Of a stretch of 64,000 bases of DNA, positions 23,791 through 36,700 are shown piece after piece. A program made the position numbers and the translations under genes. Origin of the DNA: Cryptomeria japonica (Eukaryota > Streptophyta > Pinopsida > Cupressales > Cupressaceae); assembly GCF_030272615.1 (NCBI RefSeq), contig NC_081406.1:401092939-401156938 (forward strand), written 5' to 3'. The notes under the pieces were generated by a model that did no database searches, had not been told where the DNA came from, and was given only the letters and a program-made list of their open reading frames with translations. How positions within the stretch are numbered: the first letter of the stretch is position 1; each line of letters opens with the position of its first letter.

Positions 23791-24584
23791 TGTTAGGGAT
23801 CCCACAGATACTGAGAGGGGGGGTGAATCAGTATCTAACCGATATATAGAATTTCTTAACTTAAAACATGCAAAACATAATATAACAGTGTACCGGTATG
23901 CAAGAAATAATGCAATAAACAAAATCAAGAACATCCACAAGAAAATCACACCATAACACAAGATTTTAATGAGGAAACCCAATGTGGGAAAAACCTCGGT
24001 GGGATTTGTGACCCACAATATTCACTCACTAGCCAATAAGAGAATATTACTGGCAATAGGGGCTTGCACATGCAGGAAGGCCAACTACCTAGAGCTCACT
24101 GCTCAATGGGAAGTCTCACTGACTTACAATGAGGATTATACAAATCCAATATCTTGTACTGCTTTACAATAGTATCTTCAATGCCAGATTCAGTACCGGT
24201 TCCTACTCTGTTCTTTACATATACCCTTTAACCTATATTTTGCACAATAGGTCTACCTAATATTTTCCCTTTTTCTTATATCTCCTATATCAAATGTCTA
24301 CAATGATCTCTTTTATATATAAGAGTCATTTTACAATTTGCCAAGTTGGCTTACACATTTTTAAAATAATAAACAAAATATAATATAACAAAATCCTATC
24401 AGCCTCTGTGCCGGTATACTTCCTTTCTTCTGTGCCGGTACCAATGTCTTGTGTGCTGATGTAGAGTATGATTTGTTGATGCCGGTATAATGCCTTTGTT
24501 GGTGCCATAAGATTGCAAGGTTTCCATCAATGACAAAACCTTCAATCACATACAATGTCTCATTGGAGTGTGCATATGCCAACA
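23791..24584 (-). repeat. 3' LTR of element F
   Basis: 794 bp, TG...CA, with the polypurine tract immediately to the right on plus. Nearly colinear with 29599-30342. Confidence 0.92.
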
Positions 24585-24606
24585 ATCTCCCCCTTTGGCA
24601 TTGATG
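24585..24606 (-). other. Polypurine tract of element F
   Basis: Minus strand gccaaagggggagat directly before the LTR start TGTTGGC. The surrounding 32 bases are the same as at E (37163) and J (45410). A second tract-like copy (ccccctttggcatcaatg on plus) is at about 24729. Confidence 0.88.
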
Positions 24607-24783
24607 GCAACACTCATGAGAAATTTCAAGAATGATCCAAAAATATGAAGTCCAAAAATGTTACCAAAAATGTGTGTGCTCCCCCTGAGCATATGATTCC
24701 TGTGATTTGAATTTTCTCATCCCACTACTCCCCCTTTGGCATCAATGACAAAGGTTGTCAAGATGTCAATAGAGTTTGTAGTT

Positions 24784-27700
24784 TCAACCTTGTAACTGGG
24801 TAGCTACAATTTGAAAAAGATCTCCCAAAATCAATTTTATACTGTCCATAAACTTTTTGCTATCCTTTATTGCTGTCTCTAGTCTCTTCACTGTACCGGT
24901 GAGATGCTGCAAATGCTCTGCCGATGTTTTCTTTCCCTATATTAGTGCCTCAGATATTTCCTTCCGTAGAGATGCTAGATAGTCCAATCTTGGACTTTTT
25001 GCCTTATTCACTATTATTTCTTTCTCTCTTTCCAATTTAAGTAATTCTTCCTCAAAATTTGTTATCTTCTCCTCAAAAATTGATAGTGTATCAAATGAGT
25101 TGACAAAACTATCTGCAAGTTTATTGATCTCATCCTGTGCCTTGCTCATTTTCTTGTCTATATCTACAGTCAAAAGTTTGTTTTACAGGTATCTTTGTAT
25201 AGATTTTTGTACTCTTTCAACAAATTACATAATTCCGGTAGAAGTGTGTCAAAATCTCTGTTACACTTCTTTATTTGCTCATCAAAGAATTTATGTTTTT
25301 CAACTTCTACTTTATCCTTCAATGACTCTTCTTTTATTTTCTCAATGTTTTCTAAGATACATTTACACAGTGTATCAAGTTGTCCTAAAGAATCTTTATT
25401 GTCTATATTACAGTTGGGAGCAATTACCTTCAAAATTGGTATGGTATCATCAATTACTTTGTAAGCTTGTGAGCTGCAGTCGGTTATTTTCTTGATTGAA
25501 TCGAGTAGTACCTCAATCACATTAGTTTATTTCAAGCTTGATGATGAATCAACAATCTGAGTACCGGTGGAAGTAACCAAACTTGTATTGACCTCTGGTA
25601 GGTCTATTTGTGTCTACATTTCTTTAAGCAATGGTTTTTCTACTTCACTAGTTGCCAGTGGTACTGTTTCCTTATGTACCTGTTCCTGTTGCTATTGTTG
25701 TTGTTGTTGTTCCGGAGCCTTTTACTCTGTTTGTTTCTCTGTATGTTGCATTATCTTAGTCTGTGTCTGAGTCTCTACCTTTTTCTCTTTATCTTCTACC
25801 AATTTCTCCTATGTGTTATCAATTTCCTCAACTACCAGAGGCTCACTAGCCATATCAGTCTTATCAGTTGTATCTCTGTCTACTACTATGTTGATCTTTT
25901 GAGTATCAACATCCATAGTATATAAAACTTTAGGATTAGGATTATCATCCTCTGCATCCATACTCTCAGCTACCGGTTGATCTTCAGTAGTTGTTGTTTT
26001 TACCGGTGAAGTAATCAAAGGAGGTGGGGGTAAGTTGTCTCTAACCTTGATACTAGGTGGTCCACCAACTTTTCCTTTCCCCTTGTCTCTATCTTTCTGA
26101 TAAAATTTTATGGGTTTGGGGTTCCTGTACTCTTCTTGTTTTTCTTTTTCAACTAGGAATATATCCCATCCATTTTTTGTCTCCTCTGTTACCTCATTAA
26201 CTCTTCATACCATTAAAGCAACGTGCCAGTGTGTAGTAGAAAATAGTGTCCGGTTGGCTTGAGCAATTAGGTCATCAATTTCTTGGGGAGAGTTTACCGG
26301 ATATACAACAAGTAGCTTTTCAATCTTTATTTTCTTATCTAGTTCTATTACTGCTTGTCTTCTTGCTTCTAGTCTTTTAAATAGCTCATTTGGAATTTCA
26401 TTGACTACTTCCATCAAAAATTTCTTATACATATCCATATGTAATATAACACTATTTTCAACTTGCTCTTTTTCATCAGCTGTTAAGGTGTCATATATTT
26501 TCTCTATGTTATTCAATTTACCTTCCTCTATGATTTCATTCAGTAGTATATCAAGAGGGGCCAATTCTTTGTTTGTCCTCTTCTTCTTCTTGGGTGTCAG
26601 TTTCTTCTTTGGTGTGTCCTTTCTTACCGGAGACCTCACTACTTGTTGTTTTTGCCTTGTCCTCCTGGGTGAGGGTGTGGTTGTTGGTGAGGGATCTCTT
26701 TTCCTTACTACTCTTTTGAAAGTTGCAGGCATGTCACTCCCTGAAGAAGTACCTACCGGTGATAGGTGAGTTTTAGGTTGTGGAGTTGCTAACTCATCCT
26801 TTGTTATACCAGTTTTCTTCAATACATCTTCTTTGATGGCTTTTGCTTGTCTAGAACCTTTCCTTACAACTGCCTCAACCTTTTTCACTCTTTTCTTTGA
26901 TTGTATTTGGCTTTCAATGGTATTTGCACTACCAAATACTTCTTCCTTAGGTTCTCTAGGGGCTTCCAGAAGTGCTTTAGCATATGTTTCAACTATGTGA
27001 TCATCTGTTTCATAGCCCATCTCGGTTACCCAAACTGTCCTTGGGATGATTGCTTCCATCCAGATTTCATTGTTCTTAATGACAAAGCATATTTCATCTT
27101 TGTATTTGTCTACAATCTTCTGTGATAACCTTATTCTTTTCTTCATTTTGGCCTTTAATGCTTGAATAAATTCATGAATATTGTTTTCCTTGTCTTCTCC
27201 CATGTTATTGAATAGTTCTATTAATTGTTTGCCTACTGGTATATGATATCCAAGTTCTTTGTAGCATATACTGAAAACCTATTTTGTTATGTGTAGCATC
27301 AGACATACTAACATATTTCAAAACCTAAAAGTTCCTTTCTTGTCCTTCTTGATCTTTCCAAGGTTGTCAATTAATTCATCTTTTTACCACTCACATACAT
27401 CAATTTTTGCATTATCTGTGACCATATCATAAGCACTCTTAATGCGTAAGCTTGAAACTAAATTGAGTCTATTTGCATGAGTAGCTTTATATCCTAATAT
27501 CATGCTGATAAATCTAACATTAATGTCTGTTACATCATTAACTCTTAGGGACCTCTTGTTGAATGTTGCACCAGTTAGGTTTGTAACTAGGTCATTGGAA
27601 ACCTTCTTGGTTTTATCTAGTCTTTTACTAGTGGTCGGTAACCCTATGACAGCTTTCATAGTTTCCTTAGTGATTTTGTGGACTGCATCTAACCAGAAAA

Positions 27701-28067
27701 ATTCACCATGTATCTTGCTTAAGACTATCCTAATCACATCCTTGGGAAATTCAGGAATGCTAAGGATCTCTGTAAATCCTAGGGTCTCAATGATTTTGTG
27801 TTCATCTTTTACATTGCTGGTTTTATCACATATCACAGTTTTAAACATGGTTTTAATTTCTTCATCTCCTAGTTCCTCAATGTTACAGTGGATGTACATT
27901 CTGGGGTCTTCAACATAAACAACTCCCTTAGGAATTTGAGAAAAAGCACCTAAGGTATCATCTTTCTTTGCTACCTCAAGAACTAACTGAAATATGGGCC
28001 TGGGTCTTTTTATCACTTCAATAATAGTAGGGTTTGCTATATATTCAATTGCAGAGGTGGATGCCAT
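24784..28067 (-). pseudogene. Element F ORF2: large protein of unknown function
   Basis: About 1,090 codons from ATG at 28067 (MASTSAIEYIANPTI) to TGA at 24784, in one frame to about 25170, where a +1 shift occurs, with stops near 27381, 26202, 25806 and 24935. The N-terminal about 230 residues look globular (FFWLDAVHKITKETMKAVIG). A second conserved block is near 27110-26960 (RIRLSQKIVDKYKDEICFVI). A Lys/Arg/Ser/Pro-rich hinge with NLS-like KKKLTPKKKKRT (about 26600) and a long C-terminal coiled coil follow. The block near 27110 aligns with the E ORF2 block near 34650. Not recognised as any known family. Confidence 0.72.
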
Positions 28068-28433
28068 GATTAAATACCTCTTACTACCTTTAGGATGGAT
28101 GACTATTTGGAGTGTTCTTGCTTCTTGCTCGAAATGCCTTAGCTCGGAATCTTCGCGCTCTTTGTAAGTTTGAAATCTCAGTGAAATGAAACGGAGCCAA
28201 AACCTTAATTTTATAGTGTCTATTTGCCATCTACCATATTAATTGCATGCCGGTTAAGTATTCACTTAACATTGTTTGCCGGTAATAAGTAATTTCCAAC
28301 TTCTTATCTCTAACCGAGGGAATAATAGCACATGTATCAATAGATTGCCAAACCCTCAAAGAAATTTTCTTCGATTTGATGAAGAACTTCCTACCAATGG
28401 AGCACTGCTCTATCCTTCTGGTGAAGCATCACT

Positions 28434-29527
28434 CTATTTTGTCGGTGAAGCATTGGTTGGTTCTACCAATGGAGGAGTATTCCCAATATTTAGATCAGCT
28501 TTTCTAATCCATTGTTTTGAGAATTCTTGCTTAACCTCTTCAAATTTTTCTTTACCTTTCAAGATAGAACTTTTGTTGTCTACTGGTGTTCCTTTACTTC
28601 TACAGAATTTAGCAATATGCCCAATCTTATTACATGCATAACAAGTTACATTATTTTTCTGAATAGCTTTTCCATAAACTATGCCGGTTTGTGTTCTGCA
28701 TTGATTAGATAAATGTCCAAATCTTCCACAAACATAACATCTCACATTCATTCTGTAGTTTTCAGAATTGTGACCTACTTTGTTGCATTTAGAACATTGA
28801 CCGGTGCGTGTGTTGATATTCTGATAATTTCTAGATCTACATTCATTTGCTCTATGACCATACTTATTACAGTTAAAGCATTTTCCATTGAATTTATAAG
28901 CATTAGGTTGTCTTACCAGTTTGCTGTGATCCTAAGTATTTGCAGTACTAGAGCTTTCACCAACTTCAAAGCCAATTCTAGAAGTGTCACCTTTAGCTTT
29001 TGATTCTTCAGCAAGGTGCCAAATTCCTCTAAGCTTTTCTTGAATTTTCCTTTATGTTGATTTGCAGTTTCAAGTTCTCTTTCTAAGACTTCTTTTTGTC
29101 TCATCAATTCATTTGAGTCACTCTGAGTATGCATCAGATCTGTCTTCAACATGTCATTTTCATAGCTAAGTCTTGTGTTCTGATTTGCTACATCACTTAG
29201 TTTTCTGGTCAATTCTTCTTCATTCTTCTTCCTATCCTCAATCTCTTTGCAAAATCTCATAGTCATATCCTGCATCTCATTCTTCATTGTCATGATCTCT
29301 TGTTTCAACTTGCTTATCATATCATTAAGTGATTCCTTTTCATCATTCCCATTTTGCAATTTTTCACAAAGTTCTCTTCTCTTATTTCTTGCAATAGTAA
29401 AATTTTCTTGAAGTGCCTGAATGATATCCTGAGCTGCCCTTAAATCATCTTCTAGTTTGATATTTTTCAATTTTTCTGCATCATAGTCTGTAAGAGCTCC
29501 TTCAAGTTGCTTCATTAGATTTTCCAT
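28434..29527 (-). pseudogene. Element F ORF1: coiled-coil protein with four zinc knuckles
   Basis: The start chosen is ATG at 29527 (MENLMKQLEGAL), about 57 bases past the primer site; an in-frame extension through the LTR is ignored. Residues 1 to about 185 are a long charged coiled coil (ARNKRRELCEKLQ, DVANQNTRLSYEND). A frameshift near 29005 then leads to a KGDTSRIGFEVG motif. Four zinc knuckles follow at about 28890-28610: CFNCNKYGHRANEC, CSKCNKVGHNSENY (last Cys is Tyr), CYVCGRFGHLSNQC and CYACNKIGHIAKFC. By position and knuckles it is gag-like, but I see no copia capsid (UBN2) motif. Probably binds its own RNA. Confidence 0.78.
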
Positions 29528-29583
29528 CTGTACTAGTGTCAAGATCTTCCTCAAGCTATTAGGCTTTTGAAAATAGAGGACCA

Positions 29584-29596
29584 GGCTCTGATACCA
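29584..29596 (-). other. Primer binding site of element F (tRNA-iMet)
   Basis: Minus strand TGGTATCAGAGCC, an exact match to the complement of the plant initiator tRNA-Met 3' end, two bases inside the LTR. Confidence 0.93.
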
Positions 29597-29598
29597 AT

Positions 29599-30342
29599 TG
29601 TTAGGGATCCCACAGATACTCAGAGGGGGGGGTGAATCAGTATCTGACCGGTATATAGAATTTCTTAACTTAAAACATGCAGAACATAATATAGCAGTGT
29701 ACCGGTATGCAAGAAATAATGCAATAAACAAAATCAAGAACATCCACATGAAAAGCACACCATAACACAAGATTTTAACGAGGAAACCCGGTGTGGGAAA
29801 AACCTCAGTGGGATTTGTGAGCCACAATATTCACTCACTAGCCAATAAGAGAATATTACTTACAATAGGGGCCTGCACATGTAGGAAGGCCAACTACCTA
29901 GAGCTCACTGCTCAATGGGAAGTCTCACTAACTTACAATGAGGATTATACAAATCCAATATCTTGTACTACTTTACAATAGCATCTTCAATGCCAAATTC
30001 AGTACCAGTTCCTTCTCTGTTCTTTACATATACCCTTTCACCTATATTTCGCACAATAGGTCTGCCTCATATTTTCCCTTTTTCTTATATCTCCTATATA
30101 AAATGTCTACAATGATCTCTTTTATATATAAGTCATTTTACAATTTTCCAAGTTGGCTTGCCTCTGTGCCGGTATACTTCCTTTCTTCTATGTTGGTGTC
30201 GGTGTCCTGAGTGACAGTGTAGAGTATGATCTGTTGATGCCAGTATAATGCCTTTGTCGGTGCCATAAGATTGCAAGGTTTCCATCAATGACAGAACCTT
30301 CAATCACATATAATGTCTCATTGGAGTGTGCATATGCCAACA
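29599..30342 (-). repeat. 5' LTR of element F
   Basis: 744 bp, TG...CA. It contains a module near 29790 (gtgggaaaaacctcagtggg on plus) and ggggtgaatcag near its inner end, both shared with copia LTRs here. At 29867-29935 there is a block also found in the H-family copia LTRs. It is shorter than the 3' copy through deletions near 30150. Confidence 0.92.
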
Positions 30343-30347
30343 AAGAT

Positions 30348-30830
30348 AACCTGATGTAACAAGTGGGATGCGGACCATGAAGGAGGACTCATTGGGATAA
30401 CTTCTAACCATCAAAGATACATATTTGGAGCTATATCGATACCCGATGGGAAGAATGCCATGGAGGAGTAGGAGGGTACATCAGAATGACCTACATCGAT
30501 GTGACATAAAGGTGAAAGTAAAATCTAGCTAGAATGCGGAGTCATCAGGGAAGCTACAACCACTAGAATGAGGGAAAATGAGTTACATTGATGCCCAATG
30601 GAGTGATCGGGGAGACTGATACCGATCAAAAGGATGGGTGACGCCAAGTGATTGAATCATCAGGAGGACTTATGTCAACTAGCCATTGCAAAATATGATT
30701 TTAACGAATCCACCCACCATTATTAAATACAGGCAATGCATAGGTCTATGCTTGCATGAGGAAAATCATAGCACCATTTCAATTGAGTAAATTCTCCTAA
30801 TGTGTTAAACTTATATATGGAAGCTGGTAT
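30348..30830. other. Unassigned sequence between elements F and E
   Basis: Continues the CCGAT-motif sequence left of F to about 30650, then AT-rich unique-looking DNA. Its last five bases (ggtat) are the left target duplication of E. No gene. Confidence 0.5.
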
Positions 30831-31956
30831 TGTTGGCTTGATGATGATTATCATGTATTCATCACTTGTTTTCATTGATGAAACACTCTCACACACACAT
30901 ATGATTACATTGACTACCGGTGTAACTTCATTTATTTACATTGTTAACCGGTATGTTTAAGATCTATCTCTAACTGGTACTCTGTGTCAACCAGTATGTG
31001 CCTAAGAGATAATCTATGGTTACATTAAGTCAGCATCCAAATGAAGATAAAGTTGAAGATGAAGATCAAGTGGAAGATTCCAGGACAACGGTTTACATAT
31101 TGTGTTCCAACCGATATTGACTGTTTTAATCGGTATTGACTATTTTAACCGATATCCATTTTTGTGATGAGTTACCAACACCGTTTGTTTGGTGATCATT
31201 TTTGTGATGAGTTATGTTTAAATGTCTAGATACACTGCACCTAGGAAATTGTGTTCCTATGGCCAACATAAAATTTGTATGTCTATTTCAAAACATCTCA
31301 GTGAATCATTTTCATGATGAAGAGAGAACTAATATAGAAGAGGTGATCTATGCAAATACTTTTGATAAAGAGCGATAAGTGTTTAGATGGAGAGCAGTGT
31401 TGAATGTACTTACAATGATCTAATCAAGAAAGTCTTGTTCTACTCAGAACAGATCAAATCTTCTTTTTTTTTTTTCTAATCATTACAACATAATCAAATC
31501 CCCTAACCGGGTAAGCTCTAACAAGCTTAATTGTACAAATCCTCTAACAAGGTGATCCATTAGTTTGGATTCTAAAATCCTCCAACAAGGTTACTCTTAA
31601 TAGGGTAGTACTCTTAACAAGGTATAAGATTCTAATCAAGCTTGGGATCTCTAACAAGATTCGCTCCTAGCAGAGCACTTTGTAAGACCTTAACTGGTCA
31701 GTTTTCTATTACTGCAGATAGTTAACTTGTGAGTTCAATCTCACCATGGTTTTTACCTATTTGGGTTTTCCATGTATAAACACTTGTGTTATGGTGGATG
31801 TTCTACTTAATGTGGATGTTGTTATTTCATTTTGGATAGCATGTATTTTATTCAAATTCTTAGTTAAGTTCATCTATCGGTTAGTGTTTAAAGTTGTGCT
31901 TGTTTTGGTGGCACTGATTCACCCCCCCCCCTCTCAGTGTTTTTCAAGATTAATCA
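30831..31956 (+). repeat. 5' LTR of element E
   Basis: 1,126 bp, TG...CA, starting TGTTGGCTTGATGATG. It has seven accggt-type sites in the first 320 bp, five of them altered by single transitions. It carries the late module ttgggttttccatgtataaa and a C-run before ctctcagtg. It is 21 bases longer than the 3' LTR, largely from a short duplication near 31118-31140. Confidence 0.93.
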
Positions 31957-31958
31957 AT

Positions 31959-31971
31959 TGGTATCAGAGCC
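31959..31971 (+). other. Primer binding site of element E (tRNA-iMet)
   Basis: TGGTATCAGAGCC, two bases after the LTR end, a perfect match to the plant initiator tRNA-Met complement. Confidence 0.94.
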
Positions 31972-32018
31972 TAACTTCTTTGGAGCCTAACCGCTTAGAA
32001 GGAAATCTTGAAACTACC

Positions 32019-33298
32019 ATGGGGGACAAAAGCTACTTCAAGATGGTTAGAGAGCTAGAAGCTAGCAGAAATGAGATTGAATCCCTTAGGGGCAAACTAA
32101 AAGTCTCTCAAACCAAAAGGAGAGAGTTATCTGAAAACTACTAGAAATATATGATAATATTTCTTCAGATGAACCCAACATTGAAGCTTTAGCTAATGAA
32201 GTTGAAAAGGTGAATGGTGAAAAACTGAATCTAAGAAGAGAACTAGAAGGTCTCACTATCTGCATGAGTCAAGAACTGGAGGCCAAAACAACTACTGAAG
32301 ATCTTATCAAGGTAAGAGATCAGGAGATCATAAAGATCAAATGGGAAAAAGATACTATTCATGAGGACTTGATTGCTGAAACAAAAGAAAAGGAAAACCT
32401 AAAGCTAGATCTTGAGTTGGCATCGTCTCTACAAGAGAACCTGTCTAAGCATAATAAAGATCTTGTCAAAAAAAATATTGAAGCCAATGAGAAATTGGAG
32501 AAGTTCGTCAAAAGTTCTACCATGCTAGAAGAACAAATTCAATCATAGAGAATGAAGGGTGATATCTCTGGACTTGGTTTTCATACAACTGAAAAAAGTG
32601 AATCCTCTGGTACAAAGAACAAAACTGCTTCTAAAGTCAATAAGACTACTGATAAGAAGGCTTTTAAACCTATCTACTTTATTTGTCACAAGCCTGGTCA
32701 TACTGTAAATATTTGTAGGAACAAACCTAACAGAAATGCAAGTTACAATACTAATGCTAGGTATGTGTCTAGAAAGTTTGAAGGTCATTGCTACACATGT
32801 GGAATTTATGGGCATAAACATATTGAGTGTAGATATGGATCAAACAATCCTATACCACACATGCATCCTAGACCAAATGGTGACCGGATAAGGAATTTTG
32901 ATAATTGGGTAAACCGGAACTAGCAAAGATCCTATGGCAATCAGTTTAGTCCATTCAAAATGGAAAAGGAAACAAATGTTGTTTGCACTTTTTGTAAAAA
33001 CTTTGGTCATGTGGCTATGAATTGCAGAAAAAGAATAGGAAGAGGAAATACAAGACCCTAGAGATCATCTAGTATGGTTTGTTACCACTGCAACAAATCA
33101 GGGCACTTGGCAAAGTTTTACAGATCAAGGATTAGTAAACCGATCAACTCTTTCAAGGATCAGAAAGGCAAGAAGAAAATTGATGTCAAGGAAATCAGAG
33201 AAGATATGAATCGGACTTGGAAGAAGAAAACTGAAGAATTTCTTGTAGAGGAAACCACTCCTTCACCCAGTGAAGAGAATACAACACTAGTGACTTAA
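32019..33298 (+). pseudogene. Element E ORF1: coiled-coil protein with four zinc knuckles
   Basis: Starts at ATG 32019 (MGDKSYFKMVRELEAS), 48 bases after the primer site. The coiled-coil half shifts frame near 32142-32160 and continues to 32548. A TAG interrupts before RMKGDISGLGFH, a motif like KGDTSRIGF of element F. Knuckles follow: FICHKPGHTVNIC (first Cys is Tyr), CYTCGIYGHKHIEC (about 32792), CTFCKNFGHVAMNC (about 32980) and CYHCNKSGHLAKFY (last Cys is Tyr). Further TAGs are near 32921 and 33059; the end is TAA at 33296-33298. Both Cys-to-Tyr changes need one G-to-A step. Gag-like by position. Confidence 0.8.
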
Positions 33299-33752
33299 GC
33301 CTGTCTAACATGGCTAAGGGGAGCGTAATGGTAAAAAATTTCCAGACCCCCTTGTAAAATGAGAGGGAAATAAATTTTTGAATATTGAATTTTGATGACT
33401 TTTTGCTGACATGTTATCAACTGGTATTTCACTTAAGCGGTGAATAAAAATTAGGTTTTGTAACCTAAAAGTGTGAGCATTTATTGCGGTCGGTAAAGTA
33501 GATAAAAACAAGTTTTACTCTATCTTTTTTACCCTAACTCCTTCGAAAAACAAATTTGAAGTGATTGCAGAGAAGAACAAGATTGTCTTGGTGCAAATTG
33601 GTGAATTTCTTTGTGATTAGGGAAATCAAGCCAAATCAAAAGTTGCAGAAAGGCAAATGGGTGTGCATTTGAACATTTCAACCGAAAAACGGAGCGATGT
33701 GCAAGATACAAGGTATTTCTTTGTATACCACTTTGAAATTTGTTAATCTAGA
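33299..33752 (+). other. Spacer between ORF1 and ORF2 of element E
   Basis: About 450 bases, no coding signal. Contains aagggtttc-like and AT-rich sequence. How ORF2 would be translated (separate RNA, splicing or re-initiation) is not evident. Confidence 0.5.
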
Positions 33753-36700
33753 ATGGCATCTATTTCTAAGCCTGTAGAGAGGTTGATGATCATTGCTGAG
33801 CTTGAGGAAGCTCTAAAGGCAGATGAAATTATGTCTTATAATGCATTATCGCAGGTTTTGAGTGGTGTTGTGGTCAAAGGTGACTTGTCTAGCTATATAG
33901 ATTGTAAAATAGAAGATTTAGGAACTCTACACATCTATACTCATCTGAAATCACTTTGTGATAAGAATGGAAAAATAGAAGAAAAATATGCTAGGGTTTT
34001 TGAAAAAGGGTTTCATAATGCTGCTTATTTTCTTGAAGACTTTGAGGATGAACACATCATAATCATCTTGAGTTGAGTCTATGAAGAGAATATGTATTTG
34101 GAAAGAACCCATACAATAAATAAGGAGGCTATTAGGGCTATAATGGGTTATTGCTCAGCCAGTGAAATTCCTGTGCTGAGAAGAATTTCAAAGGACACTA
34201 TCTTCAAGCTAACCGGTTCTACATCTGATAAGTGTGCTTTCTCTATCAACACTATTAGAGACCCTGTAGTGAAGCTTACAACAATGGTGATAGGCTACCG
34301 GGTCTTCTACTCTAGTAGACTTAACATTGTTCCATCTACAACAATTCACACAACACATAGAATGATAGTTGATAATGTAGACTATGATATTTGTGAAGCT
34401 ATCAGAGACCAATTATTTCAAAATTTGAAATCCATTAAGAAGGAAAATTCACAAAAGTTCAAATATGGTCAGCTGTTAGCTGGGTTATTTTTCTACTTTT
34501 AGAACTTTCTACTAGGTATTGTTGATATTGAATGGTCCAAGGAACAACCGGTCAATGCACATATCAAGAACAACATTAAGGTTGTGAAGAATACTTTTTC
34601 AGCTGCCACAAACAAATATTTTAATGAATTCCAAAAAAAGATGAGCATGAGAGTGCGGTTACCTGAAGATGTGGTTAAACACTTTGCAAAAGACATAGTC
34701 TTCATAGTTACCACTGACTTTTGCTTGATGCAAGAAATTGAACCTAGAGAAGAAGAAATGAAAGATATGAGCTATGAGGTCAATCATGTTTTACTGGTCG
34801 GTTATGCTAATACCTTGTTATCATCGCCCAAAGATAAAAAGAAGGCAAAATTGGACACCTTGGCAGTCCAAGCTGCACCAACTGAAACCGGTACTACACC
34901 TGTAGCTAAAGTGAAAGGAAAGCAAAAGAAATGTGATGAAAAATCTCTAGTGAAAAAGACTACAAGGGTGACTCAGAGTGTCCTAACCAAGAAGGAACCA
35001 GCACCTAAAATATTTGAAAAGAAGGAGAGCGCACCAAAGAAGAGAAATAGGAAACTGATTTTGCAACCAGAGTCTGAGGGTATAGATTCTGAAGAAGAAC
35101 CAAAGAAGGAAAAAGCAACTGGCAGAACACCTAAGAAGGTAAAGGTAGTGCCAAATGCAACTAAACCTATAGATATTGCTACCTACAAACCTGACACAAT
35201 CTTTGAGAGAACAATGAAGTCATTGGGAAGAAACAGGTTTGACAATGTCAAAGAACATTATGATTATTTTACTGAAGATGAGCAGAAGCAAGTAATCCAA
35301 CAGGTAATAACCTATTTAGGTCATTACAATAGATTTCCACATGATTTGGAGAAAGATATTTCAGTCTCTTTGTATAATACTTTGTTAGATAAATGGGAAG
35401 AAGCCATTCAATTAGAAAAGAAGATTATTGATAAAGTATTTGTACAATATTTTCCCAATCTTTCATCAAATGGAATTAGTGCTTTAACTGAGGAATACAA
35501 AGCATATTTTGATTTTAAAGTAAGAAGACTGAAGCTTCTTAATGAAAAAAGGTCAGTTGTTGAGTCTGAGACACATCAGCTAGCCCGTATAATAAAAAAT
35601 AGGGAAGAAGTCATCCACTCTAGCAATAAGGATGATACTGCAGATGATGTTCCTCGACCAGAAATGGATGAAGAGGAAATTGTTCAAGCTGACGTAGTCT
35701 ATCCAGCCAAGAAGAAGGATGATTACATTATTCTTGTTGATGAAGATATTCAGGACACAGTAGACCTATCTGGAGACATCACTAAACTAGATATGGATTC
35801 TCCTATAATCACAGAAGTATAGGTTACATCAGTTGACCAATCGGGTAATCAACTAAAAGTGGCTAGTGAACCGACAATTGAGCAACTAGAGAAACCCCAA
35901 TCTCCACCAGTCATTGAGACTACTCAAAAGGAGTCTAGTGAGGAAGCTATTACTCAGCAAACTGAAGATACAACAGAGAAAAACACAGAAAGAGCCATCA
36001 TTAAGAGTATACCCCCTAAACTAGCAAAGTAAAAACTACTTGATGATGATGATGAAGATTCTTTAAGTATCTCAGGACCTATTGACATGAATACCTTGAG
36101 TGCATCAAAAATGATGAAGATTTCTAATGTTATGCAATCTCGAGCACACAAGAAGCAACTCAAAGAGCAGACGATTGAAGCAAAGACAATCCAGAATGCA
36201 ATAGAAATTTTGTCTGGTTTACTACCGGAAACCTCTATTGCACATCTTTCCACTCCTATCAGCAAACTTGGTCAACTAGTTGCAGATGCATCTGATCAAA
36301 TCAAATTGCTTGAAGATGCTGCTCAAATATCTGCTGAGAAGAGCCACAAGAAAACTTATGGAGATAAACTGGCTAAGCACATTGAAAATAGCAAAATGGC
36401 TTTATCTCATAATGGCAGTCTATTAAAGAAAGCTATTGAATCTAGAGGAAAGTATCTTGCCTCTACCTCCAATATTACGTTATTTTATTTTGATATTTCT
36501 AAGAATCAAGTTGAAACTGAGCAGGAAATATAAAGGTTATGCAAGGCATATCTCCCACTCCAGGACTCCATTCATGCCTTTAACCGGTATATAGATGAAT
36601 TGCATGAAAGATTGAACATAAATGATAATGAGAGAGCTAAGAGATTCCAATCTCTAAGAGAGCTCAAGAGTTAGCTCACCTCACAAGTTGACATTATTCA

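Larger units (their letters stand above)
23791..30342 (-). mobile_element. Element F: pol-less LTR retrotransposon, complete ends
   Basis: 6.55 kb with LTRs 23791-24584 and 29599-30342, a perfect 5-bp target duplication aagat (23786-23790 and 30343-30347), a tRNA-iMet primer site and a polypurine tract. The 5.0-kb interior encodes only ORF1 (coiled coil plus zinc knuckles) and ORF2 (large, unknown). No protease, integrase or RT motif is visible. It is therefore non-autonomous. It has the same layout as element E but only diverged sequence. Confidence 0.92.

Noticed and set aside
25680-25730. Short gttgttgttgttgtt run as a microsatellite of interest
   Set aside because: A brief Gln-codon run inside ORF2 of element F; ordinary low complexity.
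26401-26769. Plus-strand ORFs antisense to F ORF2 (26401-26769, 27502-27918, 25100-25495)
   Set aside because: Shadow frames of a long coding region on the other strand; no motif and no conservation in element E.
28913-29827. 304-codon ORF start at 29827 upstream of ORF1 of element F
   Set aside because: The N-terminal part translates the LTR and the primer binding site; the real start is more likely ATG 29527.
31746-32018. N-terminal extension of E ORF1 with hydrophobic residues resembling a signal peptide
   Set aside because: It lies in the LTR and crosses the primer site; a similar reading occurs in other LTR copies (38084, 48415) that have no gene after them.
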